This document shows, piece after piece, positions 53,423-63,141 of a DNA stretch of 64,000 bases (positions are counted from its first letter, which is position 1; the number at the start of each line of letters is the position of its first letter). The stretch is from Desulforhabdus amnigena. Lineage in GTDB: Bacteria > Desulfobacterota > Syntrophobacteria > Syntrophobacterales > Syntrophobacteraceae. The stretch lies in contig NZ_BSDR01000001.1 in assembly GCF_027925305.1 (NCBI RefSeq), positions 957,001 through 1,021,000 on the forward strand. Reading direction: 5' to 3'. The notes below the pieces were generated by a model that was given only the letters and a program-made list of their open reading frames with translations, was not told the DNA's origin and searched no databases. The position numbers were made by a program, and so were the translations under genes.

Positions 53423-53773
53423 ATGAAAATCATTCAGTATCCGGAAGTTGAAGCGCATGTCTTCGACAAAGCTCCCGCCCGGGGAGTCAAAGGCCGTGTG
53501 GTCATCGGAAAAAACGACGGGGCAGAAAACTTTTGTATGCGTGTATTCGAACTCTCCCCCGGCGGACACACTCCCCGCCATACACACGCATGGGAGCACG
53601 AAATCTTTGTCCATGCCGGAAAAGGCGCCGTTTTACGTGACGGGACATGGCACGAGATAGAGAAAACCCATGTCGTTTTTATCCCCGGCAATGAAGAACA
53701 CCAATTGAAAAACACGGGAGACGATACTCTCGTTTTCGTCTGTCTCGTTCCTTCAAATGCACCGGAGATCTGA
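53423..53773 (+). CDS. Cupin domain protein
   Basis: 116 residues from ATG at 53423 (GAGGGAAAC upstream). The cupin metal motifs are GGHTPRHTHAWEHEIFVHAG (residues about 47-66) and the second motif PGNEEHQLKNTG near 93, giving three histidines and a glutamate. The substrate is unknown. Its terminator is shared with rmuC, whose gene converges on it. Confidence 0.85.
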   Translation: MKIIQYPEVEAHVFDKAPARGVKGRVVIGKNDGAENFCMRVFELSPGGHTPRHTHAWEHEIFVHAGKGAVLRDGTWHEIEKTHVVFIPGNEEHQLKNTGDDTLVFVCLVPSNAPEI

Positions 53774-53847
53774 ATGTCCTCTTATTAGCAACCGGCAGTC
53801 TTGCGTCCCAGAAGCGATCTGTACTTGGGGATTCGAGAAAGTGACGA

Positions 53848-53880
53848 AAATGGAGCCTTGAGATTTAAGGGCTCCATTTC
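53848..53880. terminator. Bidirectional terminator between cupin and rmuC
   Basis: AAATGGAGCC/GGCTCCATTT, ten base pairs with a 13-base loop, followed on the minus strand by TTTTCG. It lies between two convergent genes. Confidence 0.75.
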
Positions 53881-53898
53881 ATGCCCAACCACATAAAT

Positions 53899-55473
53899 CT
53901 AGCCCCCTTCCAAGCTGTTGCCCCTCTCAAAGTTCGATTCAATGTGTTCGACCGACTGGAGCTTTCTGGAAACCGTATCGATCGTTTCGGGAAATTCAAG
54001 ATCCAAACTGTTCGAAGCGCCCAAATCCTTAAACTTTCGCGCAGTGACCAAAACACGCCCTTCCAGTGACCCAACCGCTCGATTATATGCAAGAACCGCC
54101 CGATCCAAACCCTTTTTCATTTCGCTAAAGTGTCCCGTCAAAGTCCGAATTCGGTCGTAAAGCGTTTTGCCCAACTCGCTGATCGCCTGCGCATTTTCTG
54201 CGATTTGTTCCTGCCGCCACCCGTAAGCCACCGCCCTCAGGAGGGCGATCAGGGTCGTGGGGGTTGCCAGTATAACGTTTCGTTCCACTCCAAATTCGAT
54301 CAGCGATGGATCCTGCTCCAATGCCGCACTGAAAAAAGTTTCTCCCGGCAGAAACAAAACGGCAAATTCGGGGGCTGATCTAAACTGTTCCCAGTAGGCC
54401 TTGCCGCTCAACTGAGTGAGATGAGCACGAATTTGGCGGGCATGATCCATGAGTTTAGCTTCTCTCGTAACATCGTCTCTCGCCTCCAATGCTTCCAGAT
54501 AAGCCTGCAGCGGGGCTTTCGAATCCACGACGACGATTTTATGATTCGGAAGTTTGATGAGCATATCCGGACGCAATACCCCTTTTTCGGATATCACCGA
54601 TTCCTGTTGTGCAAAATCGCAATATTCCACCATACCCGCGATTTCAACGACCCGACGGAGTTGGATTTCCCCCCAACGCCCGCGCACGGTGGGAGCGCGC
54701 AGGGATTGAACGAGGCTGGAAGTCTCTCGATGCAATGCATTCTGGGTTTGAGCCAAGGATCGGATTTGCTCATTTAGACCCACATAGGCAGTGATTCTTG
54801 CCTTTTCGATCTCTCCGATCTTCTCATTCACTTTTACCAGGGAATCCCTCAGGGGTTGCACAAGTTCCCCAATCGCCTTGCGACGTGTTTCGAGATCGTT
54901 CTTGGCGCTTTCCTGGAATTTCTGCAGGGCGGTCTGTGCCAAATCCAGAAATGATTGGTTGTTATTCCTGAGCGCCTCTGCAGAGAGAGCTTGAAAAGCA
55001 TCGGAAAGTTTGGCCTGCGCTTCCCTGAGCAACTCAAATTTTTCAGCTGCGGTTTTCTGTTCCTCTTCCAGTCGTGTTTCCACTTCTGAAAGTTTTGATC
55101 TGAGGACACTGTTCTCCTTCTGAGCCTTCAGGATGAGCTCCTCCCTCGAGCGAATAGAAGCCTGCAGGTCAGGAATCCGTGAGTTCTTTTCTTCAGCCGC
55201 AACTCTACGTTCGAATTCGACCTTCATTTCATCTCTGAGACGCGATATCTCCGTCATAACCTTATCATGGGCACCCTTTAAATCTTCCAATTGCCGTTCT
55301 CTCCCTGAAAGCCTTTCCCAAAGCGTCGCCCGCTCCAGTTCCAGTTCACCTCGTATTTTTTCGCTTATCCGTTGGATCTTGAAGCGGAATATGGCCCCAA
55401 CGATGCATGAACCCAAAATCGCCCCCAACAAAAACATCAAGAGAGGAATCAGGTAGGCAGAAAAATCCTGCAT
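53899..55473 (-). CDS. rmuC: DNA recombination protein RmuC
   Basis: 524 residues with AAAGGACAATTC before the ATG. An N-terminal membrane helix ([21 protein letters not shown]) is followed by a coiled coil from about residue 30 to 170 ([21 protein letters not shown]). The RmuC core then carries [18 protein letters not shown] near residue 270 and [20 protein letters not shown]. RmuC is a putative nuclease limiting inversions. It is full length with no partner genes. Confidence 0.93.
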   Translation of the reverse strand: MQDFSAYLIPLLMFLLGAILGSCIVGAIFRFKIQRISEKIRGELELERATLWERLSGRERQLEDLKGAHDKVMTEISRLRDEMKVEFERRVAAEEKNSRIPDLQASIRSREELILKAQKENSVLRSKLSEVETRLEEEQKTAAEKFELLREAQAKLSDAFQALSAEALRNNNQSFLDLAQTALQKFQESAKNDLETRRKAIGELVQPLRDSLVKVNEKIGEIEKARITAYVGLNEQIRSLAQTQNALHRETSSLVQSLRAPTVRGRWGEIQLRRVVEIAGMVEYCDFAQQESVISEKGVLRPDMLIKLPNHKIVVVDSKAPLQAYLEALEARDDVTREAKLMDHARQIRAHLTQLSGKAYWEQFRSAPEFAVLFLPGETFFSAALEQDPSLIEFGVERNVILATPTTLIALLRAVAYGWRQEQIAENAQAISELGKTLYDRIRTLTGHFSEMKKGLDRAVLAYNRAVGSLEGRVLVTARKFKDLGASNSLDLEFPETIDTVSRKLQSVEHIESNFERGNSLEGG

Positions 55474-55745
55474 GAATTGTCCTTTATGCTGTTAGCGTGT
55501 AAATTCAAAAGATGGAATGATATTTTCTACAACCTCATTGCAAAAAAAGTCAAACATCCCTATTTGGAGTTTCCCGAATCCGGGTGCATATCACCCACTT
55601 CAACCCATGGAAGAACTCGCGTGAGCAAGATGCCTTTTCAACCATAGGCATGGGGTTATTGCCCCGCAATGGAGTGCCTTGACCCCACGGAGCGTTTTGA
55701 CTATCTTGACCTTGAGCAAACAACCTCACAAAAAGGAGTCTAAAG

Positions 55746-56177
55746 ATGGGCGGATGTGAGATACCGGAAAAGAACGCTACAAATCAAGAAGTGAGAGAAA
55801 TTTTGAAGTCGGCAAAAACAGTTGCCGTCGTGGGTATTTCTCATAAGGAAGAACGCGATAGCCACATGGTGGCCAAGTACCTGAAAGACCATGGCTACAA
55901 AATCATTCCCGTCAATCCCAAATACAAGGAAGTTCTTGGCGAAACCTGTTATCCGACTCTCAAGGAAATCCCTGAGCATATTGATATAGTGGACATTTTC
56001 AGGAATGTCGACGCCATTCCCGGCATTGTGGACGACGCCATTGAAGTGAAAGCGGGATGCGTATGGATGCAACTCGGATTGGCCCAGAATGAGGCAGCGG
56101 AAAAAGCCCGAAAAGCCGGACTCTGCGTAGTAATGAATAAATGCATGAAGATTGAACATGCCCGAATGAGCAATTAA
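55746..56177 (+). CDS. CoA-binding protein (YccU-like)
   Basis: 143 residues with AAAAAGGAG before the ATG. The Rossmann fold carries VAVVGISHKEERDSHMVAKYL near the start, then IIPVNPKYKEVLGE and a C-terminal CVVMNKCMKIEH. These are the marks of the CoA_binding_2 family, which resembles succinyl-CoA synthetase alpha. The function is unknown. It stands alone, with a dispersed repeat downstream. Confidence 0.9.
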   Translation: MGGCEIPEKNATNQEVREILKSAKTVAVVGISHKEERDSHMVAKYLKDHGYKIIPVNPKYKEVLGETCYPTLKEIPEHIDIVDIFRNVDAIPGIVDDAIEVKAGCVWMQLGLAQNEAAEKARKAGLCVVMNKCMKIEHARMSN

Positions 56178-56284
56178 GAATCTTACGCCAACATATCGGA
56201 TGGATGACAAGACGATCCGGATCTCTTGTTCGCTTTTCGAATCGTAACCGTTTATCCCCATTTGCGTATCCGTGGATTGCATAG

Positions 56285-56375
56285 ATGTCACAGAGAGGTA
56301 AAAAAAACAGCCGGTTTTTGAATTTTCCCTATCCTCTGCGATCTTTGTGTCCTCTGCGGTAAACGGTTGATTCAA
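56285..56375 (-). repeat. Dispersed 'accgcagaggacac' type repeat
   Basis: Read on the minus strand it begins TTTACCGCAGAGGACACAAA and continues AGATCGCAGAGG. It is the third copy of the repeat type seen at 10098-10178 and 17199-17325. Confidence 0.5.
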
Positions 56376-56436
56376 CCCTAACTTCCATACATGACATGGG
56401 CGGGGATGCACCTGCTTTTCCAGAGGGGATATTTTT

Positions 56437-57246
56437 ATGGAGTTTCTGCTTCCAGAGGCTTTTTTTGACGTGGATTCCTTTGAACATCGTGATCTTTTTT
56501 CCAGTTGCCGGTATGTGTGGCAAGCTCTTGAAAATATCTCATCTCATTTGGGAAAAAAACTCAAGGGCAATATTGGATCGGTGGGTAGCTTTCAGCAACC
56601 AATCCCGCAAACCGTCGTTTTATGGCAAGGGAAAATATGGAGGGACGGCTTTGAACTACTGGGAGGGGATGTCACCAGGGGGACCTTCAGAGTAAGAATC
56701 GGTGGTGAAGAAACCTCGGAGGCGGTCGTCCTTTATGCCGGTTCAATTTTTTGGGATGAAGAGATCTATATCGCCTCTGGAGCGGTGGTTGAACCGGGAG
56801 CCCTCATCAAAGGCCCCACAATGATTGGATCTTATACGGAAGTACGTCAGGGCGCATATATTCGCGGCAAGTGCATCGTCGGGGACCGTTGTGTTGTGGG
56901 ACATACCACGGAAATGAAAACAAGCGTCATGCTGAACGGCGCCAAGGCGGGACACTTTGCTTATATCGGCGACAGCATTCTGGGGAATTCGGCCAATCTA
57001 GGGGCAGGGACTAAACTGGCCAATCTCAAAATCAGGGAAGGCACCGTGAAAATAAGAATAGCGGGAGAGTCCATCGATACGGGATTGCGCAAATTTGGTG
57101 CGATTCTGGGAGATCGGGTGGAAATCGGGTGCAACGCCGTGACCAATCCTGGAACCCTGTTGGGAAAAGGCAGCCTGGTGGTCCCCGTTGCATCTGTTGC
57201 CTCAGGCTATTACACCCCCAAAAGCATCGTTCGGCACAAGGGCTGA
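56437..57246 (+). CDS. Left-handed beta-helix (GlmU C-terminal-like) acyltransferase/nucleotidyltransferase-like protein
   Basis: 269 residues with GGGGAT before the ATG. The first 85 residues have no clear nucleotidyltransferase core. From about residue 100 there are hexapeptide repeats: ASGAVVEPGALIKGPTMIGS, VRQGAYIRGKCIVGDRCVVG, AYIGDSILGNSANLGAGTKLA and VEIGCNAVTNPGTLLGKGSL. The last resembles the acetyltransferase part of GlmU. The methyltransferase gene starts six bases after its stop, so they are co-transcribed. Confidence 0.8.
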   Translation: MEFLLPEAFFDVDSFEHRDLFSSCRYVWQALENISSHLGKKLKGNIGSVGSFQQPIPQTVVLWQGKIWRDGFELLGGDVTRGTFRVRIGGEETSEAVVLYAGSIFWDEEIYIASGAVVEPGALIKGPTMIGSYTEVRQGAYIRGKCIVGDRCVVGHTTEMKTSVMLNGAKAGHFAYIGDSILGNSANLGAGTKLANLKIREGTVKIRIAGESIDTGLRKFGAILGDRVEIGCNAVTNPGTLLGKGSLVVPVASVASGYYTPKSIVRHKG

Positions 57247-57252
57247 CCATAT

Positions 57253-57795
57253 ATGACCTACCGCAACGGGCAATTTGTACGTGTCATCAATTACTACCGC
57301 AAGCGCTACAAGGCCATGGAAGAGAATGGGCAAAGCCCGTACCGCTTCACAGCTCTTGGAGCTTGGGCTGCGTCCAGAGCCCCCCATGTTTTTCATTTTT
57401 TCAGGTCGATCCATTTGGACCAATACAGGTCATTTGTGGACCTGGGGAGCGGTGATGGCCTTGTGGCCTGTCTGGCGGGCCTTTTCACACGATCTATAGG
57501 CATCGAAATCGACCCGGAACTTTGCAGGGAGGCGCACCTTGCCGCCGCACATCTTGGGATGGAACGGCAGGTCGAATTCATTTGTTCAGACTATCTCTCT
57601 CAAAACCTCGTGTCAGCAGACTGCCTTTACATATATCCCGACAAACCGTTTTACGCTTTGGAAAAAATGCTGGCCGACTGGAAAGGAACCCTCCTTGTTT
57701 ATGGGCCGCATTTCCCTCCCAAGCACCTTACTCCTATTCAACATCTTGAATGCGGGAATGAACGCATTGTTCTCTACCGGAATTTTCTCACGTGA
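57253..57795 (+). CDS. Class I SAM-dependent methyltransferase
   Basis: 180 residues; it starts six bases after the preceding stop and no separate ribosome-binding site is visible. SAM-binding motif I is FVDLGSGDGLVACLAG near residue 58, followed by IGIEIDPEL (motif II). The C-terminal half is ADCLYIYPDKPFYALEKM. The substrate is not predictable. It is coupled to the beta-helix gene upstream and may act on the same sugar or lipid precursor (inference). Confidence 0.78.
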   Translation: MTYRNGQFVRVINYYRKRYKAMEENGQSPYRFTALGAWAASRAPHVFHFFRSIHLDQYRSFVDLGSGDGLVACLAGLFTRSIGIEIDPELCREAHLAAAHLGMERQVEFICSDYLSQNLVSADCLYIYPDKPFYALEKMLADWKGTLLVYGPHFPPKHLTPIQHLECGNERIVLYRNFLT

Positions 57796-57895
57796 ATTGT
57801 ACGACCCATTTGGTCCCCCCCTGCAAACCGGCACTGCGAGAGAGCCGGGATATCTCTCCGAATGCGGAGGGCGCTGAAAAGCCAGGAACCTGGGA

Positions 57896-59068
57896 CTATG
57901 GTTCGTCACATATAACTGACGCAATCTTCCGCTGTTCATCCTCGGTAAGATAGGGGTGCATGGGCAGGCTGAAAATTCTATCGGCGCAAGCCTCGCTTAC
58001 TGGAAAATCTCCTTTGGAATAACCCAGAAAGCCGTAAGCCGGCTGAAGATGCAGGGGAGTCGGATAATAAATAGCTGTAGGGATTTCCGCCTTCCGCAGC
58101 TTTTCTTGAATGCTGGAACGTTCATGACTGCTTCTCGCCAGAACAGAATATTGCGCCCATGCGGAAAGAACTCCCGGGGGCAGTTTCGGTAGAGTGAGCG
58201 GGGCATTTCCCTCCTTCAAAAGTTCATTGTACCGGTGAGCCACTTTCCGGCGTTTTTGGAGTTCATCCGGGAAAATCTCGAACTTTTCCAGTAAAATGGC
58301 GGCTTGGAGCGTATCGAGACGCCCATTGATTCCAATGCAAAGATTTTCATACTTGTTCCGCCCCTGCCCATGAACACGCAAGGAGAGCATCTTTTCCTGC
58401 AGTTCGGTGTTATCCGTAAAACACATTCCTCCGTCTCCATAGGCTCCGAGAGGTTTTGCGGGAAAAAAGGACGTGCACCCGATATGAGCCAAGCTACAGG
58501 CTTTTCCACTCAGGCTTTCTGCGCCGAAAGACTGAGCCGCGTCCTCTATGACAAAAAGATCATATTCTTTTGCGAGGGCATTGATGCTTTCATAGTCGGC
58601 GGGCAACCCGAAAAGGTCAACGGGGATAATCCCCCTGGGGTGGGGAAACAATCTGCGATTTAGGATTTGGGGGAGCGGATGAATGCCGGCATCGTGCGTC
58701 TCGAGAGCCTTTATCGCTTTCCGCAATTGCTCAGGGTCCATATTGAAGGTGGCGGGATCTATATCGACGAAAACAGGAGTGGCCTGCAGCAAGGCAATGA
58801 CCTCAGCGGTTGCCATAAAGGTAAAGGGTGTCGTTAGAATCACATCACCAGGCCTGACATCATAAGCCATGAGGGCCAGCAGCAGGGCGTCTGTTCCGGA
58901 AGCGCACGCCAAACCATGCTTCACTCCAACGTATTGAGAAAGCACCGTCTCCAATGACTTGACTTCAGGCCCCATAATATATTGACCATGATCAAGCACC
59001 ATTTGAATCCGCTTTTCGATTTTTGCTCTGATTCGTTTTTGTTGAATATTCAAATCAATAAACTGCAT
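57896..59068 (-). CDS. DegT/DnrJ/EryC1/StrS family aminotransferase
   Basis: 390 residues; start at 59068 follows AGGGGAGATCC. PLP enzyme of nucleotide-sugar amination. It has GVKHGLACASGTDALLLALMA (cofactor phosphate site), FVIEDAAQSFGAES (Asp and Gln) and the PLP lysine in FFPAKPLGAYGDGG near residue 190. It is WbpE/DegT-like, so it likely makes an amino sugar for the envelope. It converges with the methyltransferase gene. Confidence 0.92.
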   Translation of the reverse strand: MQFIDLNIQQKRIRAKIEKRIQMVLDHGQYIMGPEVKSLETVLSQYVGVKHGLACASGTDALLLALMAYDVRPGDVILTTPFTFMATAEVIALLQATPVFVDIDPATFNMDPEQLRKAIKALETHDAGIHPLPQILNRRLFPHPRGIIPVDLFGLPADYESINALAKEYDLFVIEDAAQSFGAESLSGKACSLAHIGCTSFFPAKPLGAYGDGGMCFTDNTELQEKMLSLRVHGQGRNKYENLCIGINGRLDTLQAAILLEKFEIFPDELQKRRKVAHRYNELLKEGNAPLTLPKLPPGVLSAWAQYSVLARSSHERSSIQEKLRKAEIPTAIYYPTPLHLQPAYGFLGYSKGDFPVSEACADRIFSLPMHPYLTEDEQRKIASVICDEP

Positions 59069-59579
59069 AGGGATCTCCCCTCTTTCCTTATCCCCAAAAA
59101 AAGTGATAAAGAATCTCTTCGGATTAAAGGCATTATTAGAAGATATGCAAACACACATTGCATTTGCATGGTTTTCAGTTCAGAATCAAAAATTCTACGT
59201 AAAACCGCAATCCTCTCTGCGCATCGACTCATTGAAATGACGGTTGAATGGCATACCTGAAAATAGATGTCAATCTTTAGCCCTGATCGATTCCCCAAGG
59301 AGATCGACTAAAGGCCTATCCGAAAGCTTTACTTGGCAACGGGCACCCCTCTTCAATTCCCCCCTCGAGGGGAGCCAAGGGGGGAGCCAAGTTCTAAGAT
59401 AGAGGAGCGCATGATCGTCTTTATGCCCCATTGAACGAATCCGTTATTTGTATTATGCTAGTGAAGCAATGGCTTGGGATTTCCATCGATATGGGAAATA
59501 TGCTGCCAATTCCAACTACACAGCAACCACCCCTTTGGAGTCATATCATTCAACCAACGAAGATTTTGAGGAGAAGACC
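59069..59579. other. Intergenic region with short palindromes
   Basis: About 510 bases. 59343-59393 holds CCCCCCTCGAGGGGAG and GGGGGGAG blocks of REP-like type. A non-accepted frame runs from 59448 into cooT in the same frame, but cooT starts later. No RNA gene was recognised. Confidence 0.4.
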
Positions 59580-59765
59580 ATGTGCGAAGCCAACGCATAT
59601 CTTTGCAAGGACGGTAAAGAAGAACTTGTTTTGGAAGCAGTGGACGTTTTGGAAAATGAAGGAGACCAAGTGCGGATTGCCAATATTTTCGGTGAACAAA
59701 AGGTCGTTAAGGGCAAGATAAGAAGTATGTCCTTGGTAGATCACAAAATTCTTCTCGAGGAATAG
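59580..59765 (+). CDS. cooT: CooT family nickel-binding protein
   Basis: 61 residues. ATG at 59580 follows GAGGAGAAG, and the product starts MCEANAYLCKDGKEE, placing a cysteine at position 2 as in CooT, where it helps bind nickel. The rest is a beta-rich small fold (LVLEAVDVLENEGDQVRIA, then IFGEQKVVKGKIRSMSLVDH). CooT is linked to nickel delivery to carbon-monoxide dehydrogenase in Rhodospirillum rubrum. No CODH or nickel gene is nearby. The longer frame to 59448 is not supported because the ribosome-binding site and Met-Cys lie here. Confidence 0.8.
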   Translation: MCEANAYLCKDGKEELVLEAVDVLENEGDQVRIANIFGEQKVVKGKIRSMSLVDHKILLEE

Positions 59766-59801
59766 TCTCAAAGAAAGTCAATGGAATTCGAGGCTGGGCT
59801 G

Positions 59802-60575
59802 TCATTCATCCATAGGGAATGCGGCATGGGTTGGTTGAACGATCTCACTATCCCGATTTTGACTGACGTACCAATCGATTTGCCTACATATTCCGCGAAT
59901 GATTTTGACGTCCCTGGCTCGGAGCCCAATGCGGCTGAAGGCCTTTCTCACGCTGGTCATCCAATACTCGGGATTTTCCGGGTTGATAAAGTTAATCTTG
60001 GCGAGGGTTTTGGTCAGATGATCGTACATGCCTTCCAGTTCGTGGCGGTTCGCAAGTCTGGGAACAAAATTCTGGGGTTCTTCCTGCGTGGCTGTAAAGA
60101 GCTCATATGCTATCACCATGACCGCCTGCGCCAGGTTCAATGAAGAGAAGTCGGCGGTGGGAATAGTCACAAGTGCATCGCAATATCTCAGTTCCTGGTT
60201 GGTCAATCCCCGGCTTTCTGTGCCGAAAAGGATAGCGATTTCATTGTCTTCACTGATAGGAACCAGTTCCTGGGCAATGCGGCGAGGAGTCTTTATCCCC
60301 TGCCGATGCGATCCCGTTCTTGCAGTAGTGCCGACAACGTACCGGTAAGGGGCCAAGGCTTCCTCAATTTCATTGTATACCTCCATGTCTGCCACCACAT
60401 CTTCCGCCGTATGAGTGGCCATCCGTAAGATGCGTGTCAGGTCGCAGTCGAGGGGATTGACGACCACGAGCCGCCGGATGCCCATATTCTTAGCCGCTCG
60501 TGCCGCAGCTCCGATGTTTTCCGGGAAATGGGGTTCATGGAGAACAATTGCGATGTTCTTAAGATTCACTTTCAT
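59802..60575 (-). CDS. trmJ: tRNA (cytidine/uridine-2'-O-)-methyltransferase TrmJ
   Basis: 257 residues, normal length. SpoU-class knot: IAIVLHEPHFPENIGAAAR at the N-terminus, the SAM-binding AILFGTESRGLTNQELRYCD and IPTADFSSLNLAQAVMVIAYEL near residues 110-150. It methylates the 2'-OH of nucleotide 32 in tRNA anticodon loops. The C-terminal extension of about 70 residues is typical of TrmJ. It is monocistronic and faces the MEMO/AMMECR1 gene across a 370-base spacer. Confidence 0.93.
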   Translation of the reverse strand: MKVNLKNIAIVLHEPHFPENIGAAARAAKNMGIRRLVVVNPLDCDLTRILRMATHTAEDVVADMEVYNEIEEALAPYRYVVGTTARTGSHRQGIKTPRRIAQELVPISEDNEIAILFGTESRGLTNQELRYCDALVTIPTADFSSLNLAQAVMVIAYELFTATQEEPQNFVPRLANRHELEGMYDHLTKTLAKINFINPENPEYWMTSVRKAFSRIGLRARDVKIIRGICRQIDWYVSQNRDSEIVQPTHAAFPMDE

Positions 60576-60947
60576 AAAAAAACCTTATTTTTTCTGCGTT
60601 GACGTATAAACGGGTTGCAAACCACATTGCCCCGCTGAGAAAAGTCGAAAAACCACTAGGCCCGATTCGAAGTGTTCATGTTTCTTTTTAGAAATTTTGA
60701 GCAATTCCCGTAACGATTTTTCCACTCGAAAGAGTCCCGTACATTATAGAATTCCATCTTCGAAATCAAGCAACCATCAAACAGATGTCCGTTGACAGTC
60801 CATCGTTCCAGTGCTTACATATCAAAAAACAAAAACATCCGTCCGGCTTCGACACTTTGTTTGCCTTTTGCAGCTTACAATCGCGAGCAGCCTGAAAAAC
60901 ATTGGTCACTTGACGGGACGATGAATTATCCAATCAGAGAGGGTTTC
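60576..60947 (+). promoter_or_regulatory. Spacer with promoter for the MEMO-AMMECR1 gene
   Basis: TTGACA at 60792-60797 is a perfect -35 box with TTACAT after 17 bases. A longer in-frame start (60792) lies upstream of the chosen start but overlaps this promoter. No other feature was recognised. Confidence 0.45.
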
Positions 60948-62366
60948 ATGACCAAGGAAAAGATTCGCGAATCGGTTATTGCGGGAAGTTGGTATTCTGA
61001 TGATCCGCAGACCCTAAAACATGAAATTGCCCGTTACCTGGAAAACGCCGATATTTCGTCTATAGAAGGCGAAGTGGTGGGTCTGGTTGCCCCTCACGCT
61101 GGCTACATGTATTCTGGAGGCGTTGCTGCGCATGCTTACAAGACTCTCAAAGGCCGGTCTTTCGATAGCGTTATCGTTCTCGCCCCAAGTCACCGGGCAT
61201 ATTTCAAAGGGGCCAGTGTCTATCCTCTTGGCGGATACCGGACTCCGTTGGGTATTGTCCCTCTGGATCATGAGACAATCGCTTTGTTGCTCAAGCATTC
61301 GCCTTTCATCGAGTACATCCCAGAGGCGGACGCCCAGGAACATTCCCTTGAAATTCAACTCCCATTTTTGCAGGTCGTTCTGAGAGACTTTCGTTTGGTT
61401 CCCATTGTCATGGCAACCCAATCCTTCGACTTCTGTCTGAAGTTGGCCAACATCCTGGCAGAAGTCTGCAAGGGACGAAGGGTTCTCATTGTGGCCAGCA
61501 GCGACCTTTCCCATTATCATTCGTACAAGGAGGCCAAGCAACTCGATCAGTTGGTCATAGACCGCGTTTCCTCCTTCGATCCCCAAGGATTATCTGAAGC
61601 CCTCCGCAAAGGCGAATGCGAAGCCTGTGGTGCAGGCCCCATAATCACCATGATGTTGACCGCTCAAAAACTTGGGGCCGATCATGCCAAAGTCCTGCAT
61701 TATGCCAATTCGGGAGATATTACCGGAGATACCAGGGGTGTTGTAGGCTATATGGCGGCCGCCATCTATAAAGAGACCGGTCAAACCAAGAGCAAGCATC
61801 GTGAAAGGTCGGAAAAGGTGGGAGTGGATCTGGGACTCTCCCAAGAGGAAAAGGAAACCCTTCGACACATTGCCTATGAGGCGATCAGGAGCCGTTGTTT
61901 GGGCAAGCCTTTCCCGAAGATTCCTCTGACCTCACCGAAATTTAAAGAACATAGAGGCGCATTTGTCTGCCTTCATAAGGGAAAGGAATTGCGCGGTTGT
62001 ATCGGTATGATCGAAGGCAGGGAGCCTCTACATCAGACCATACGGGATATGGCCGTTCAGGCTGCGTTTGCCGATCCCCGGTTTTGTGCTCTGCAACCGG
62101 AGGAATTGGATCAAATCGACATTGAGATTTCCGTTCTGACACCTCTTGAACGCATTCAGAATCCCTCACAAATCGAGATCGGCAAGCATGGTATCTGGAT
62201 CCGCAAGGGAGCCTATTCCGGTTTGCTTCTGCCCCAGGTTGCCATAGAACAGAAATGGGACCGCAATACTTTTTTGGAATGGACGTGCAGAAAGGCGGGA
62301 TTACAGCCTGATGCCTGGAAAGAACCGGATACTGAAATCTATATCTTCTCGGCAGACGTTTTCTAA
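60948..62366 (+). CDS. AmmeMemoRadiSam system protein B-A fusion (MEMO domain + AMMECR1 domain)
   Basis: 472 residues; ATG at 60948 follows GAGAGGG. Residues about 1-285 are a MEMO-like domain (VVGLVAPHAGYMYSGGVAAHAYK, VIVLAPSHRAYF, EHSLEIQLPFLQ, IVASSDLSHYH, CEACGAGPI). After a linker, residues about 300-472 form an AMMECR1 domain (GAFVCLHKGKELRGCIGMIEG, FADPRFCALQPEELDQIDIEISVL). In many bacteria and archaea these are separate neighbours of a radical-SAM protein in the AmmeMemoRadiSam set. The radical-SAM partner is not in the window. Confidence 0.9.
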   Translation: MTKEKIRESVIAGSWYSDDPQTLKHEIARYLENADISSIEGEVVGLVAPHAGYMYSGGVAAHAYKTLKGRSFDSVIVLAPSHRAYFKGASVYPLGGYRTPLGIVPLDHETIALLLKHSPFIEYIPEADAQEHSLEIQLPFLQVVLRDFRLVPIVMATQSFDFCLKLANILAEVCKGRRVLIVASSDLSHYHSYKEAKQLDQLVIDRVSSFDPQGLSEALRKGECEACGAGPIITMMLTAQKLGADHAKVLHYANSGDITGDTRGVVGYMAAAIYKETGQTKSKHRERSEKVGVDLGLSQEEKETLRHIAYEAIRSRCLGKPFPKIPLTSPKFKEHRGAFVCLHKGKELRGCIGMIEGREPLHQTIRDMAVQAAFADPRFCALQPEELDQIDIEISVLTPLERIQNPSQIEIGKHGIWIRKGAYSGLLLPQVAIEQKWDRNTFLEWTCRKAGLQPDAWKEPDTEIYIFSADVF

Positions 62367-62392
62367 AATTTTTCTCATCTCGAGGAGTTCCA

Positions 62393-62929
62393 GTGGCAGA
62401 AATATTGGACCTACAGGAAAGACGCCGTCGACTGACAGCAAAAAGAGGGTTTGAAAACTGGATTCATCGTTTCAACGAATCCTTCGATGAGAACACTTGC
62501 CTGCAGGACATCAGCGATTCGACTCTCAATCAGCTGATCCAGGGGGGAGAGGAATATTCCCTACCTTTGTACGAGTTGACAATGGGAGTGAAAGGATTGG
62601 GAGCGGGCACGCACTTCCACTCTTTGAAGAATGTCGACAAAATGGCAGTCATGGACATAACCCTTTTCCTTTTGGACCAGTTGCGCTTTGAGGCTCTCAG
62701 ACGTTTGGGGTGGATTGAGAATTATCCAACGCAGCGCATTCCCCTGCTGGAGCTCGTTGAAGAATTTTCGGGACGCTTTGCAGCGACCAAGGATCAAACC
62801 CCTTCCCTATCCCCCCAGCATCCCCGGTATACTGAATACCAGAAAACTTTCGAGGGAGACCGCGGGCGATTTATCAGAAAGCTCATCCCCGACATGATTC
62901 AAGCTTTCAAGCAACGACTGCTCCAGTAA
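62393..62929 (+). CDS. Conserved-looking protein of unknown function, 178 residues
   Basis: GTG start 62393 is preceded by GAGGAG at a seven-base gap. The protein is soluble and helical with an N-terminal basic stretch (LQERRRRLTAKRGFENWIHR) and GMGxGTHFH-type segment (GLGAGTHFHSLKNVDKMAVMD). It lies 26 bases after the MEMO-AMMECR1 gene, so the two are probably co-transcribed. No family was recognised. Confidence 0.65.
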   Translation: MAEILDLQERRRRLTAKRGFENWIHRFNESFDENTCLQDISDSTLNQLIQGGEEYSLPLYELTMGVKGLGAGTHFHSLKNVDKMAVMDITLFLLDQLRFEALRRLGWIENYPTQRIPLLELVEEFSGRFAATKDQTPSLSPQHPRYTEYQKTFEGDRGRFIRKLIPDMIQAFKQRLLQ

Positions 62930-63141
62930 TGTGAAACGCGATATCCTTATCTTCTGAAAGAGTGAAAGGCGACCATCGGCGTCCCCTTTACGATTCAAAT
63001 ACCGGAAACCAGGAGGTTTGCATCGGCTGGTTTGCAAACCTCGCCAGAAACACATTAAGCTCTTTGCCTTGCATATTGCTCGGGCAAAGAGCTTAATTTT
63101 TGAAGGTAAGATAATGAAATGGCAAGAAAATCTTCCATCAA

